Shown here piece by piece: positions 50,231 through 59,314 of a stretch of 64,000 nucleotides of DNA. Under the pieces are notes generated by a model, which ran no database searches, was not told the DNA's origin, and saw only the letters and a list, made by a program, of their open reading frames with translations. The translations under genes and the position numbers were made by a program. Source of the DNA: a virus; the IMG/VR virus record IMGVR_UViG_3300042992_001376, positions 1-64,000 of that record. One strand, 5' to 3'. Position 1 is the stretch's first letter. Each line of letters begins with the position of its first letter.

Positions 50231-53200
50231 TTAGTCAACCTCCAATATTGGTTCACCTGAACCTCTACCAGTATTAGCCACTCTAAGAATGTTAGGATTA
50301 GTAGTAAATATTTCAACCGGGTCTAATCCATCAGGCGTTGTAGTTGATGTTTGTTGTGAACCTTCGAAAAATGAATATTTTAATCCTTGTGTTAAATTAT
50401 TTTTATAACGATAATGTGATGGGAAGTAACCATTTAATGGAGTTACCTCTATTACATTATTACCAATCGATGGTGGAGTTGCCCCAACCGGTACAATTGA
50501 TACATTATACCTATAATTAGTTACTTCTTGAATTTCGTACTTAATTTGTTCATTATTTGTTGTTGCCGGCCAACCTTCAGTTTGAACACTTACTTTTTCT
50601 ATATAAGATTCCTTAACTTTATATATTTGCTTTCTTGATGAAGTCATATTACCAAATATATCTAATGTTGTCAACGAACCAGTTCCATTTAATGCATATA
50701 ATCCAAATCCTGCCAAATCCAATGATTTATCATCCATTCCAATTTGTGTAGATGAGAATGAATCAACAGTAGATTCTAATTTGGAACCATTTGGAATTTC
50801 AATTTCTACTTCATAAGTTGGATATGAACCTTCTAATACCGTAACATCTTCTAATTCAATTAATGAATCATATGTAGGATAATCAACTAATAATCTTGTA
50901 ATTTCATCTGAATTAATGGTTGCTTCATAGTTATCCATTTGAAATGAAAACTCAACATTATCAGTTGTATTAATAGATGTATCATGTACATTATAAGTAG
51001 ATTCAACTTCTATATTATCACGTGTATCAATTGATGATTCATAATCACCCCTTTCAGCTGCTGGTTGTTTCCATTTAGTTTTACTTCTTTCTAAATAATG
51101 TGGTTCAATTAATAAACCTTTAGAAACACTAGCTCTAGCCGGAACTAAATCTTGTAATACATCAAATAATGATTTGTCGATTTGTCTAACTAACTGAATG
51201 TATTCATAAATATCTCTATCTAATCTTTCAAAATAGTATTCTCTTAAAATTCTAAGTTCGTTGTAATCATCCTTATATTCATCAGCAGGTGCACCAATAT
51301 AATTGTCAATGTTGAATGAACCAAATGATTTTAAGATATCCATATTCAATTCCTTAACAGGCGAAAAGAATAATCCTAATCTATTTGAATCAACTGGTGC
51401 TCTATCAAATGCTTTTTTGGTTGCTCTAACTTTGTGAGATAAATCACCAACTAAAGTTTGTTGTTCAAATCTAATTTTATCAGATTGATTAAATCCTAAT
51501 GACGGTACGTTTGCCGTTACAGTCCTATCATATGGAGTATATTGGTATGGATAAATGCTTGATGATGGGAATGATACAGTTGTACCATATGTTACACCAT
51601 AAGCTTGAGAAACCGCAACATTCAATAAGTTGTTATCGGCTGTTCTATCTTTTGGGTATTCAAAATCAAATCTAACCCATAAATCTTCAGTAGATGCTGT
51701 ATATGAATTTCCATTGGTTGCATCAGGTAGAAGTGTATGTGTTTCAATTACACCATCTTCCAATGGTTGTTTCCATAAACGGAACTCATCCATTGAACCA
51801 CTTAATGCATATCCAATTTTAATCAAACTACCAGTATTCCAAGAAGTATTACCAGTTAATACTAATGGTGCCGATGTTACTTGCGTTCTAATTCTATCAC
51901 CCAATGCATCCTTTGCAATAATTTGAAAAGATGAATTAGCTCCAACTAATGTTCTATTAATTACAATCTCAGTATATTCATCATTGAATATATTAAATTC
52001 AGATGTGGATGCGGATGCTACTAATCCAGTCGATGCTGATACATAAAAATCTAATGTACCAAATGTACCCTTTGTATTAGTAACTCCCAGTTTCCAATTT
52101 TGAATAGAACCACTTTCAGCTTTTACAATACCATAATTACCCGGCTGAGTTAGATTAACTCTTAACTCAACTGAATTTGGATATGTACCACTTACTTCTT
52201 TCCAATCCGTTTGAACATATTCATTTGTATTGGTAAAGTTAATAGCTGCCGTTCTATCATCAAATGTAAATTTGGTGCTACCACCCAATGTTGGGTCTTG
52301 TGGTCCACCAAACTCCATAATAGTTAATAGAGATTGTGGTACTCCATAACAAGCCATTACAGCTTTTAAAGAACGAGCCGTACCTTTATGTTTTAATAAA
52401 TAAGGTAAGTTGTTTAATATTCTTCTCCAAACTTCTTCGTTTGCAGATTTTAAACTTGTACCATATTTTTCAGTTCCATCTTTGTTTTGTCCAAATGCAT
52501 ACTCCCATAGGAATTGAGAATCGTATGCACGTTTCCCCTCCCATCCCATTGATTCCAACATTTGGAATACCAATTCATCTGAGAATCCATTTGAAGTGGC
52601 TTGGTTAAGATTTTTTAATTGTTTTAATGAATTTATGTATGCCCAAATGATATCAAAGTGCTGTCCAATCATATCTAAGAATAACATATATTCTTCATTG
52701 TCATAATCCTCTTTGATAAATCTAGGAAGATTATTATTTAGATAGTTTGGATTATACTTATCATAATCATCAGCCACACTTATAATAGTATCATACCAAT
52801 CAATTGCCGTATTACTTGTAGTTGCTACAATTGTATTAGAAACTTTTGGATATGCTAAAGAATTTGTTGATGTATATAAGAATGTTTCAAATCCATCAAA
52901 TGAACCAATTAAATTATTAATATTATCTAATTGTTTATTTGCTTCAATTTGAGATAGAATATTGTAAGAAGGAGTTTCGTACTCTAAAAATAAATCATTT
53001 TCGGTTAATAAATAATAATCATTCTCCGTTGTTAAATAAGTTAATACAACATTTTGAGAAGAAACTGAGTTATAGGTTGTTTGGTATGTTTCTAATAATT
53101 GAATCTTATACCAAAAGTTTTTAACTCTTTCAGCAGATGAACCAAAATGTACATAGTTATCAAAGGTATATGTTGAACCAGATACATATTCAATATTTAA

Positions 53201-54487
53201 TTGAGATGTATCAATATCATTATTTGTTATATACTTTTGTATTAATGATGTTGATGTAGTTGAACCACTTGCAATCAAATCAGCAAAGATTTGCATTCCA
53301 GTTCCATTATCAGTTTCTAATGTAAAATTAGGTCCTTTTAATGGTTGACATAAACTATCTAATTTACCAACCAATGTAACCATTTCAATCATTGGTTCCG
53401 TTTGTGCCTTTGTTATCCAAACTTTTTGGTTTGGTTGCACAGACGTTGGTAATGGTTCGTATAATTTAAGGATTAATGAATCCTCAGTTGGAGATAATAC
53501 TGCTTTATCAATATTACTCTCATCTAATCCAGTCCAAGTTGTAATTACTTTGTTATCACCATTACCTAAATGTAATAAGTGAGTTAAGAATTTAGATTCA
53601 TCAAATATTTTTCTATCGAACTGAGCAACAAATCCTTCAACAATTCTATTGATTGCTAAATCTCTTGGTATCTCTAAGTCACCCTTATCAAATAGGATAG
53701 GAATAAATTCAATAGGCCCCGTTACAACTTCTTTACCTGCAGTATTATATGGTATTAATTTAAGAGGAATTGTTACTTTATCAGTAGTAGATTGGTTTAT
53801 ATTAACCATATCTCCATTTCTTCTAAAATCAGATTGAGCTATGCCATCTTCCAAATTAACTGAAATTTCTTTTTTAGTTAATTTAGTACTAATTGGAGTA
53901 GCCGTTTCAAAAACACTAGCTGGGTATTTCTCAACTAATTGTTTTACATTAAATGTTTGCGTACCCTTTGGTGAAACTTGAATATAATCAGTTGAATTAC
54001 CAACATATATTCTAACATATGTAGTATCAACAGAATTCCAACTAATATCAAAGTTTACATCATACCCAATAAAATCAGCACCTCTAACTACTTTAGGATA
54101 ACTAATTTCTCTAATATCAGGCACATTTACAAATACATCATCAACTACATTAATGAAAATATCTAAACCAAATTCAGATACATTTATTGATTCTTGAGTA
54201 GGTTGATTTGTAACAATACTTTGAGCTACAGTTATTGGAGCTGGTTTGATTTGTTCCCTTATAGGATTATTTGTAAGTAATCCAATTTCATTTTTAGGTG
54301 TTGTTGGAAATGTAATTGGTGTTATTGGAATTGTTATAGGTGGTTGTGATACAATTGTCGCACCTCCACCGCCGCCTCCTCCTCCATAATTTGGAAAATT
54401 AAAGCCACCGCCTCCACCACCATCATTGATGAATGAAAATCCACCCTCTGTGTTGGAACCTAAATCCGTTTGTAGTGCTCTTATCAT
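50231..54487 (-). CDS. large baseplate/tail protein with LamG-like domain
   Basis: A 1418-residue protein. The N-terminus has two glycine tracts (GGGGGG near 24 and about nine Gly near 37), then beta domains. Around residues 630-760 a helical region (GQNKDGTEKYGTSLKSANEEVWRRILNNLPYLLKHKGTARSLKAVMACYGVP) recalls the P2 gpI-like baseplate fold. Around residues 770-960 a LamG/concanavalin-like domain is seen (SVELRVNLTQPGNYGIVKAESG, ending GSMDEFRLWKQPL). It sits between glycine-rich neighbours; by size and position it could replace T4 gp7. Confidence 0.55.
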   Translation of the reverse strand: MIRALQTDLGSNTEGGFSFINDGGGGGGFNFPNYGGGGGGGGATIVSQPPITIPITPITFPTTPKNEIGLLTNNPIREQIKPAPITVAQSIVTNQPTQESINVSEFGLDIFINVVDDVFVNVPDIREISYPKVVRGADFIGYDVNFDISWNSVDTTYVRIYVGNSTDYIQVSPKGTQTFNVKQLVEKYPASVFETATPISTKLTKKEISVNLEDGIAQSDFRRNGDMVNINQSTTDKVTIPLKLIPYNTAGKEVVTGPIEFIPILFDKGDLEIPRDLAINRIVEGFVAQFDRKIFDESKFLTHLLHLGNGDNKVITTWTGLDESNIDKAVLSPTEDSLILKLYEPLPTSVQPNQKVWITKAQTEPMIEMVTLVGKLDSLCQPLKGPNFTLETDNGTGMQIFADLIASGSTTSTSLIQKYITNNDIDTSQLNIEYVSGSTYTFDNYVHFGSSAERVKNFWYKIQLLETYQTTYNSVSSQNVVLTYLTTENDYYLLTENDLFLEYETPSYNILSQIEANKQLDNINNLIGSFDGFETFLYTSTNSLAYPKVSNTIVATTSNTAIDWYDTIISVADDYDKYNPNYLNNNLPRFIKEDYDNEEYMLFLDMIGQHFDIIWAYINSLKQLKNLNQATSNGFSDELVFQMLESMGWEGKRAYDSQFLWEYAFGQNKDGTEKYGTSLKSANEEVWRRILNNLPYLLKHKGTARSLKAVMACYGVPQSLLTIMEFGGPQDPTLGGSTKFTFDDRTAAINFTNTNEYVQTDWKEVSGTYPNSVELRVNLTQPGNYGIVKAESGSIQNWKLGVTNTKGTFGTLDFYVSASTGLVASASTSEFNIFNDEYTEIVINRTLVGANSSFQIIAKDALGDRIRTQVTSAPLVLTGNTSWNTGSLIKIGYALSGSMDEFRLWKQPLEDGVIETHTLLPDATNGNSYTASTEDLWVRFDFEYPKDRTADNNLLNVAVSQAYGVTYGTTVSFPSSSIYPYQYTPYDRTVTANVPSLGFNQSDKIRFEQQTLVGDLSHKVRATKKAFDRAPVDSNRLGLFFSPVKELNMDILKSFGSFNIDNYIGAPADEYKDDYNELRILREYYFERLDRDIYEYIQLVRQIDKSLFDVLQDLVPARASVSKGLLIEPHYLERSKTKWKQPAAERGDYESSIDTRDNIEVESTYNVHDTSINTTDNVEFSFQMDNYEATINSDEITRLLVDYPTYDSLIELEDVTVLEGSYPTYEVEIEIPNGSKLESTVDSFSSTQIGMDDKSLDLAGFGLYALNGTGSLTTLDIFGNMTSSRKQIYKVKESYIEKVSVQTEGWPATTNNEQIKYEIQEVTNYRYNVSIVPVGATPPSIGNNVIEVTPLNGYFPSHYRYKNNLTQGLKYSFFEGSQQTSTTTPDGLDPVEIFTTNPNILRVANTGRGSGEPILEVD

Positions 54488-54491
54488 ATCT

Positions 54492-54500
54492 TATAAATAT
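54492..54500 (-). promoter_or_regulatory. phage-type motif directly before the 1418-residue gene
   Basis: Minus strand ATATTTATA, only 4 bases before the ATG at 54487. If this is a promoter the transcript would be nearly leaderless. Confidence 0.35.
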
Positions 54501-54534
54501 CCAATTTATAATTCTTATTTGTCTTATTTACCAC

Positions 54535-55947
54535 TTATCTAAAGTTTTGTTCCCTATTTCTACTAGGTCCTCCACCTCCACCATAAGGTGAACCACCTCC
54601 ACCTGATGATGGTTTTGGTGTTACTGTAACTGGTTTTGGTGTTCCTATTGATGGAGTTCCTCCACCAGCATAAGGATTAGATACTACCTTTGGTGGTGTT
54701 GATACTACTACCTCAGTAAGAACTTCACGAGATGGTCCTCCACCTCCACTATATGGATTTGTTGTTATTTTTATAGGTGCTTCAACCGGTCTTACTTCAT
54801 TTTCATAATCACTTAATGAAAATGGAAAAATCTTAGCACCATATTTACCAATATTTTTAAATACAGAATGTGGTATTGTTATTCCAGCTACATCACCATC
54901 CTGTAAATCATCAAACTCCAATATATCTTGTCCAATAATAACAGTAACAGCTTTAACATCTGCGTTTTTTAAAAATCCAATAGGTACACCTAACTTAGAA
55001 TTTATGTTATATATTATTGATTGCTTTTTTAATAATGTTATTTGTGGGTTTAATGCAGGTCTAGGTGCTTTAACCAACTCAGTTGTAATTGTTATTGATG
55101 CGTTATTATTTAATGTTATATTATAACTTAAACTTTCATTTGGCGCTGCTGATATTGGTGGTCTTGTATTTGATTGTATTTGTGTTATTCTGTATAGTGA
55201 AGTATTTGCGGATTCTACTTTAAATGTAGTTCCACTAATATCAGAATATGGAGTTGAACCATTATCAGGAAAAAACTCAACACTTCCATTTTTTACAACC
55301 CTAACCGAATTACCAGCACCACTTACGTTTACAGTAAAATTATATAAAGCGGTATCATTTTCAACTGATTGTTGGGTTAAATTAAAATTTAAATTTGAAA
55401 CAACAGATGAAACAGCGGCTGTTGTATTTGTTGATTGTTCCACATCATTTATATAATGCTTTACTTTCATTTGAGTTGATGTAATTCCCAATGTACCCAA
55501 TGATGATAAATCAGGTAAATTAAATATATTAAGGAATGGTCTATTAATAATAGTTGCACCATTTGGATTTTCTAATGAAATTACATATTTATCACTACTG
55601 GTGTATCCTTGTTTTTCTATTGTTATTACCTTATCACCATTTTTTAATTCTTCTTTACTAAAAGTTAAATTTTCTGATGTTGTTTTTGATGAATTTATAC
55701 CATTAATATAAATACTTGCACCAGCTATGTTTGATGTTATTTGAAATGTTCTATTAGATGGTGTTGCTATAATTGTTGGCGTAGGTACAGCTATTGGTGT
55801 TGGTGTAATAAAAGTACTACCACCACCGCCGCCACCGCCGCCACCACCAAAAGATAAGTTTGAACCGAAATTACCAAATTGGTTTTCGCCAAACCCATTA
55901 CCAAAGGAGTTTAAATTAAAATCATCATATTGTAATGCTTGTATCAT
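54535..55947 (-). CDS. glycine-rich tail protein with PEGA domain
   Basis: A 470-residue protein. Residues about 33-42 are a poly-Gly tract, followed by a Pro/Thr linker. Residues about 66-135 are a PEGA domain (RTFQITSNIAGASIYINGINSS, then a KVITIEKQGYTSSDKYVISLE strand), a beta fold usually found on surfaces. The C-terminus has repeats of PYxGGGGxPSR (three copies). The N-terminal MIQALQYDD resembles MIRALQTDL of the 1418-residue protein, so they share a leader. Structural role in the tail is inferred. Confidence 0.55.
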   Translation of the reverse strand: MIQALQYDDFNLNSFGNGFGENQFGNFGSNLSFGGGGGGGGGGSTFITPTPIAVPTPTIIATPSNRTFQITSNIAGASIYINGINSSKTTSENLTFSKEELKNGDKVITIEKQGYTSSDKYVISLENPNGATIINRPFLNIFNLPDLSSLGTLGITSTQMKVKHYINDVEQSTNTTAAVSSVVSNLNFNLTQQSVENDTALYNFTVNVSGAGNSVRVVKNGSVEFFPDNGSTPYSDISGTTFKVESANTSLYRITQIQSNTRPPISAAPNESLSYNITLNNNASITITTELVKAPRPALNPQITLLKKQSIIYNINSKLGVPIGFLKNADVKAVTVIIGQDILEFDDLQDGDVAGITIPHSVFKNIGKYGAKIFPFSLSDYENEVRPVEAPIKITTNPYSGGGGPSREVLTEVVVSTPPKVVSNPYAGGGTPSIGTPKPVTVTPKPSSGGGGSPYGGGGGPSRNREQNFR

Positions 55948-55951
55948 ATCT

Positions 55952-55960
55952 TATAAATAT
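55952..55960 (-). promoter_or_regulatory. phage-type motif directly before the PEGA gene
   Basis: Minus strand ATATTTATA, 4 bases before the ATG at 55947, same placement as in the previous gene. Confidence 0.35.
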
Positions 55961-55965
55961 CAAAT

Positions 55966-57168
55966 TTAAGAATCTCTACTAATTCCACCACCACCTCCAT
56001 ATCCACCACCGCTAGTTTCGGTTGGTGTTGGTGTTATTTGGCTTGGGGTTGGTATTGTTACTGGGTCAGGAGACACTACCGTTGATTTAACTGGGTTAGG
56101 TGTTGAAAATACAGGTATAGGAATTCCAACAGGTATAGCATCTTGAATACTAACATCTCGTGTTGGATTACTAACTTCAGTTTTTTGTTTGGTTACCATT
56201 ACCACAGCAGGTTTAGCTCCAATCATAACATCCGATTCTCTTCTTTGTAATACAACACCAACATCATCTTTACTTTCATCAAAGCCAGCATCGATTTCAG
56301 TTTTTGTTTGTATCGTTCTCATTGGTAAATAAACTTGTACAATTTCTATTAAGATTATTTGTGCTATTTTAAACACATCTTCTCTGGATAATTGTAGTGG
56401 TAAACTTATCGATTTTTTATTTCCATAATTTGCCGATTTAATTGATGACTCTCTACCAGCAAATTCATATTTAACTGCTTCAACAAATTTAGTATGTATT
56501 TTAGTAGCTAATGTATCCAATCCAGCTATACCAAATTCAGCAACTAATTTATTATACCATTGTTGACTATAAGTTCTTTTAATAAAATCATCAACTATTG
56601 ATGGATTTATTGATTCCAAAAAAGTTGGAACATATGGAATAACATCATCTTTAAAATCTCCACCATTAATTAATATATTAAATCTCTGAAGTAAATCAGT
56701 TTTTTTAGATACATCATTTATTAATGGTAATAGTTTAACTTCAGTTCTGGATGGTGATATTTGCTTAATCCACATTTTTTCATTTGGTGATTCAAACCCA
56801 ACTCGTTTATTTAATAAAGTTATTTGAGTTTTAAATATACCATTATCATAACCACTTTCTTTTAACAATCTTTCTATATCAATAAAGTATTCTTTTGGGA
56901 ATTGCAATGCTTGAAATAATGTGTTATCTGCAATTAAAAAGTAATCACTAATATTTTGTGAGTTTAATGGGACATACCTAACTAATTCACCAAATTCACC
57001 CTGTGGTAATTGTGTATCGTTAACATCATAGATGATAAATTCAATCATATCCGAATCAGAAAAACCAAAGAATGATTGAAGAGTTCCCTGTTCAAAAATT
57101 GCTCGGTCTTTAGCACTAATTCTAAATGCTTGATTATCAATTATTTGTTTAAATGTTTGTATTGCCAT
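55966..57168 (-). CDS. tail protein with glycine-rich C-terminus
   Basis: A 400-residue protein. The main part is mixed alpha/beta without a recognised motif (residues 1-300; the helix EDVFKIAQIILIEIVQVYLP near 265). The last 80 residues are Pro/Thr-rich and end GGGYGGGGGISRDS, like the endings of the next protein. It follows the coiled-coil protein by 14 bases. Probably structural and part of the same appendage as its two glycine-rich neighbours. Confidence 0.5.
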   Translation of the reverse strand: MAIQTFKQIIDNQAFRISAKDRAIFEQGTLQSFFGFSDSDMIEFIIYDVNDTQLPQGEFGELVRYVPLNSQNISDYFLIADNTLFQALQFPKEYFIDIERLLKESGYDNGIFKTQITLLNKRVGFESPNEKMWIKQISPSRTEVKLLPLINDVSKKTDLLQRFNILINGGDFKDDVIPYVPTFLESINPSIVDDFIKRTYSQQWYNKLVAEFGIAGLDTLATKIHTKFVEAVKYEFAGRESSIKSANYGNKKSISLPLQLSREDVFKIAQIILIEIVQVYLPMRTIQTKTEIDAGFDESKDDVGVVLQRRESDVMIGAKPAVVMVTKQKTEVSNPTRDVSIQDAIPVGIPIPVFSTPNPVKSTVVSPDPVTIPTPSQITPTPTETSGGGYGGGGGISRDS

Positions 57169-57182
57169 TTTTATATTTTATA

Positions 57183-58247
57183 TTATGTAGCCCTTCTACG
57201 TCTTGCTTGCCAATAATGTGTGTTTAATGTAAGTGTACCTTTTGAATTAGCATCTTTTAAAACTACTTTACCATCAAATGTACCTTCATTATCATATTTA
57301 CCACCTCTTCTAGAAACTACTATGGCTACTTTACCAGGTGTACTACCACCATCAGTTGATTTTGGTATTGTTATTTTACCACCAACAACATTACTAAAAT
57401 CAAATGCATTATTTCCTTGTTCTGATACTGTTAATACCGCATCAATATCACCCACATTATACAAATCAAATCCATTTCCAATAAGAAATCCCCTAGCATC
57501 TTTTTTTCTATCATCATACCAAATCTGGAAACCTTCATTAAACTTATCTGCAATTTGTACTTGTATAACTTTATATCCGATTTTTTCCGATATTGCGTAT
57601 TGGTTTGGTAATCCATTTATAAAATCTAATAAACTAGCTTTCTTAGCAGCATCAGTTGCTAACTCTTGTTGCTCTTTAAGTTTTCTTTCAAGTTTAAATG
57701 CTTCCTGCAATGCCTCAACCCTAGCTTCTAAGGATACCCTTTGTATTGCTTCATTTAATGAATTAACAATTGCGTTTTGTAAATCAATTGTAGTTGTTGC
57801 TATTTGTGAGTTAGCAACTGTAGATTGATTTTCAGCAATACTAGCTTTAAGCTTTTCACCATCAACTTCAACTCTCAAACTTTGTGTTACAATTTCAAGA
57901 CCACTAACCTTAGAACGTAAATCTGATACTGTCCTAGTTAAATCCTTTACCTGAAGTGTTAAATCAAATACACTTTGAGTTGCTTCATTATATATAGGTC
58001 TAGCTACACCATCAAATGGTTGAACACGTCTTTGTGGTATTAATTCAAATATAGTTGTATCAACTGCTTTAGTTAACTCATCTATATTATAGTTAGGTTT
58101 AACCAATTTACCAGAAATAATACCATCTGCCAAATCTGATTCTTGAAACAAACGGACACCAGCTGCGTTCTTCTCATTTAATGCTTGAGAACCACTAACT
58201 ATTATTCTACCAACTTGTTGTTCGTTTTTTAAACCGGAATCTTTCAT
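57183..58247 (-). CDS. coiled-coil tail protein, unrecognised
   Basis: A 354-residue protein with a long coiled coil (residues about 90-200, VKDLTRTVSDLRSKVSGLEIVTQSLRVEVDGEKLKASIAEN and LEARVEALQEAFKLERKLKEQQEL) and a beta-rich C-terminal domain ending in a short basic tail (QARRRRAT). It lies 2 bases downstream of the DNRLRE-like gene. The coiled coil suits a trimeric baseplate or fibre attachment protein. Confidence 0.5.
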   Translation of the reverse strand: MKDSGLKNEQQVGRIIVSGSQALNEKNAAGVRLFQESDLADGIISGKLVKPNYNIDELTKAVDTTIFELIPQRRVQPFDGVARPIYNEATQSVFDLTLQVKDLTRTVSDLRSKVSGLEIVTQSLRVEVDGEKLKASIAENQSTVANSQIATTTIDLQNAIVNSLNEAIQRVSLEARVEALQEAFKLERKLKEQQELATDAAKKASLLDFINGLPNQYAISEKIGYKVIQVQIADKFNEGFQIWYDDRKKDARGFLIGNGFDLYNVGDIDAVLTVSEQGNNAFDFSNVVGGKITIPKSTDGGSTPGKVAIVVSRRGGKYDNEGTFDGKVVLKDANSKGTLTLNTHYWQARRRRAT

Positions 58248-58249
58248 AA

Positions 58250-59314
58250 TTATGCTATAACACTAAATGTATAATCTTCATCAAAAAATTGAGGTGTTCC
58301 ATCAACCACAACTTTAATTTCTATTTTATATACTCTGTCAACTTCCCAATTAGATAAATTTAATTTAAAGAAGTTTCCATCCGTATCACAACTTACTTTA
58401 GTAAATTCACCAAATGGTACAATTACATCACCACTGTGGTAATCTGATATTTGGTAATACGTTTGTTCATTTAAGAACTTTGATGTTGAGTATTGAGCGG
58501 TTGAACTAAATGTTTTAATTGGATATAATTCTCTACCAACTACTCTTATTTTAGGAGTTGTATTTACTTTATATTCCTTTTTAAAATTTCTTAATCCAAC
58601 TTTTATTTCTTCTGCTACCAATTCAGTCATTGAACCAGTTACAAAAGTTGTATCATCCCAACCAATTCTAATTTTTGGTTGATGTATTGTTTTTGTTTCT
58701 TTACTAAAGAATTTTAAAATACCATAATCAGATGTATTATATTCATTTGCAAATGGTAGTTTTAAAATAAGACCATCATTTGGAATTGAACCACTAATCC
58801 AATCTTGCATAATATCGTTGATATCCATATTGACATCAGTTGTACGATATTCAAAATCTTGCGTAGCAAATACATTTGAATAAAATGTACCACCTAAACC
58901 AGCATAAGAACCAGTAGATACTTCAGAAAATTCTGCGGTTTGTAACCAACGTAATACTGAATCTCCCTCTCTATTGTTCCAAGTTACCCCAGCGGTTGTG
59001 ATATCATCAAATCGAGTACCCTTGCCCATTTCCCAACTTTGTGAGATTGGATATGCCTCCAATGTAAATTCCAATGGTAGTTCCTCAGAATCAGTTTCTC
59101 TCAAAACTAACTCAGCAGAACTCATTGTTACATCACCACTAGCTATACTAGCTGAGAGTGGCTCTATATCGAATTTAAGGAGTGCTCTTGATATATCTTT
59201 TATGTTACCATAAAATACCTTACTCACTTCCAATACTTCATCTAAACCAGTGTTTTGGTCTGGTTGTTGTAAGTACACCGATGCATCTTTTGATGCTGTT
59301 AAAAAGTATATCAT
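58250..59314 (-). CDS. baseplate-region protein with DNRLRE-like domain
   Basis: A 354-residue protein. The first 200 residues follow the DNRLRE domain: ASKDASVYLQ, a TGLDEVLEV strand, SRALLKFDIEPL, SSAELVLRE, TLEAYPISQSWEMG and VTWNNREG. DNRLRE domains are beta sandwiches found on cell-surface and phage proteins. The C-terminal part is beta-rich (YHSGDVIVPFGEFTKVSCDTDG). Its ATG shares one base with the stop codon of gp6, so both are translated together. Probably part of the baseplate wedge. Confidence 0.6.
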   Translation of the reverse strand: MIYFLTASKDASVYLQQPDQNTGLDEVLEVSKVFYGNIKDISRALLKFDIEPLSASIASGDVTMSSAELVLRETDSEELPLEFTLEAYPISQSWEMGKGTRFDDITTAGVTWNNREGDSVLRWLQTAEFSEVSTGSYAGLGGTFYSNVFATQDFEYRTTDVNMDINDIMQDWISGSIPNDGLILKLPFANEYNTSDYGILKFFSKETKTIHQPKIRIGWDDTTFVTGSMTELVAEEIKVGLRNFKKEYKVNTTPKIRVVGRELYPIKTFSSTAQYSTSKFLNEQTYYQISDYHSGDVIVPFGEFTKVSCDTDGNFFKLNLSNWEVDRVYKIEIKVVVDGTPQFFDEDYTFSVIA

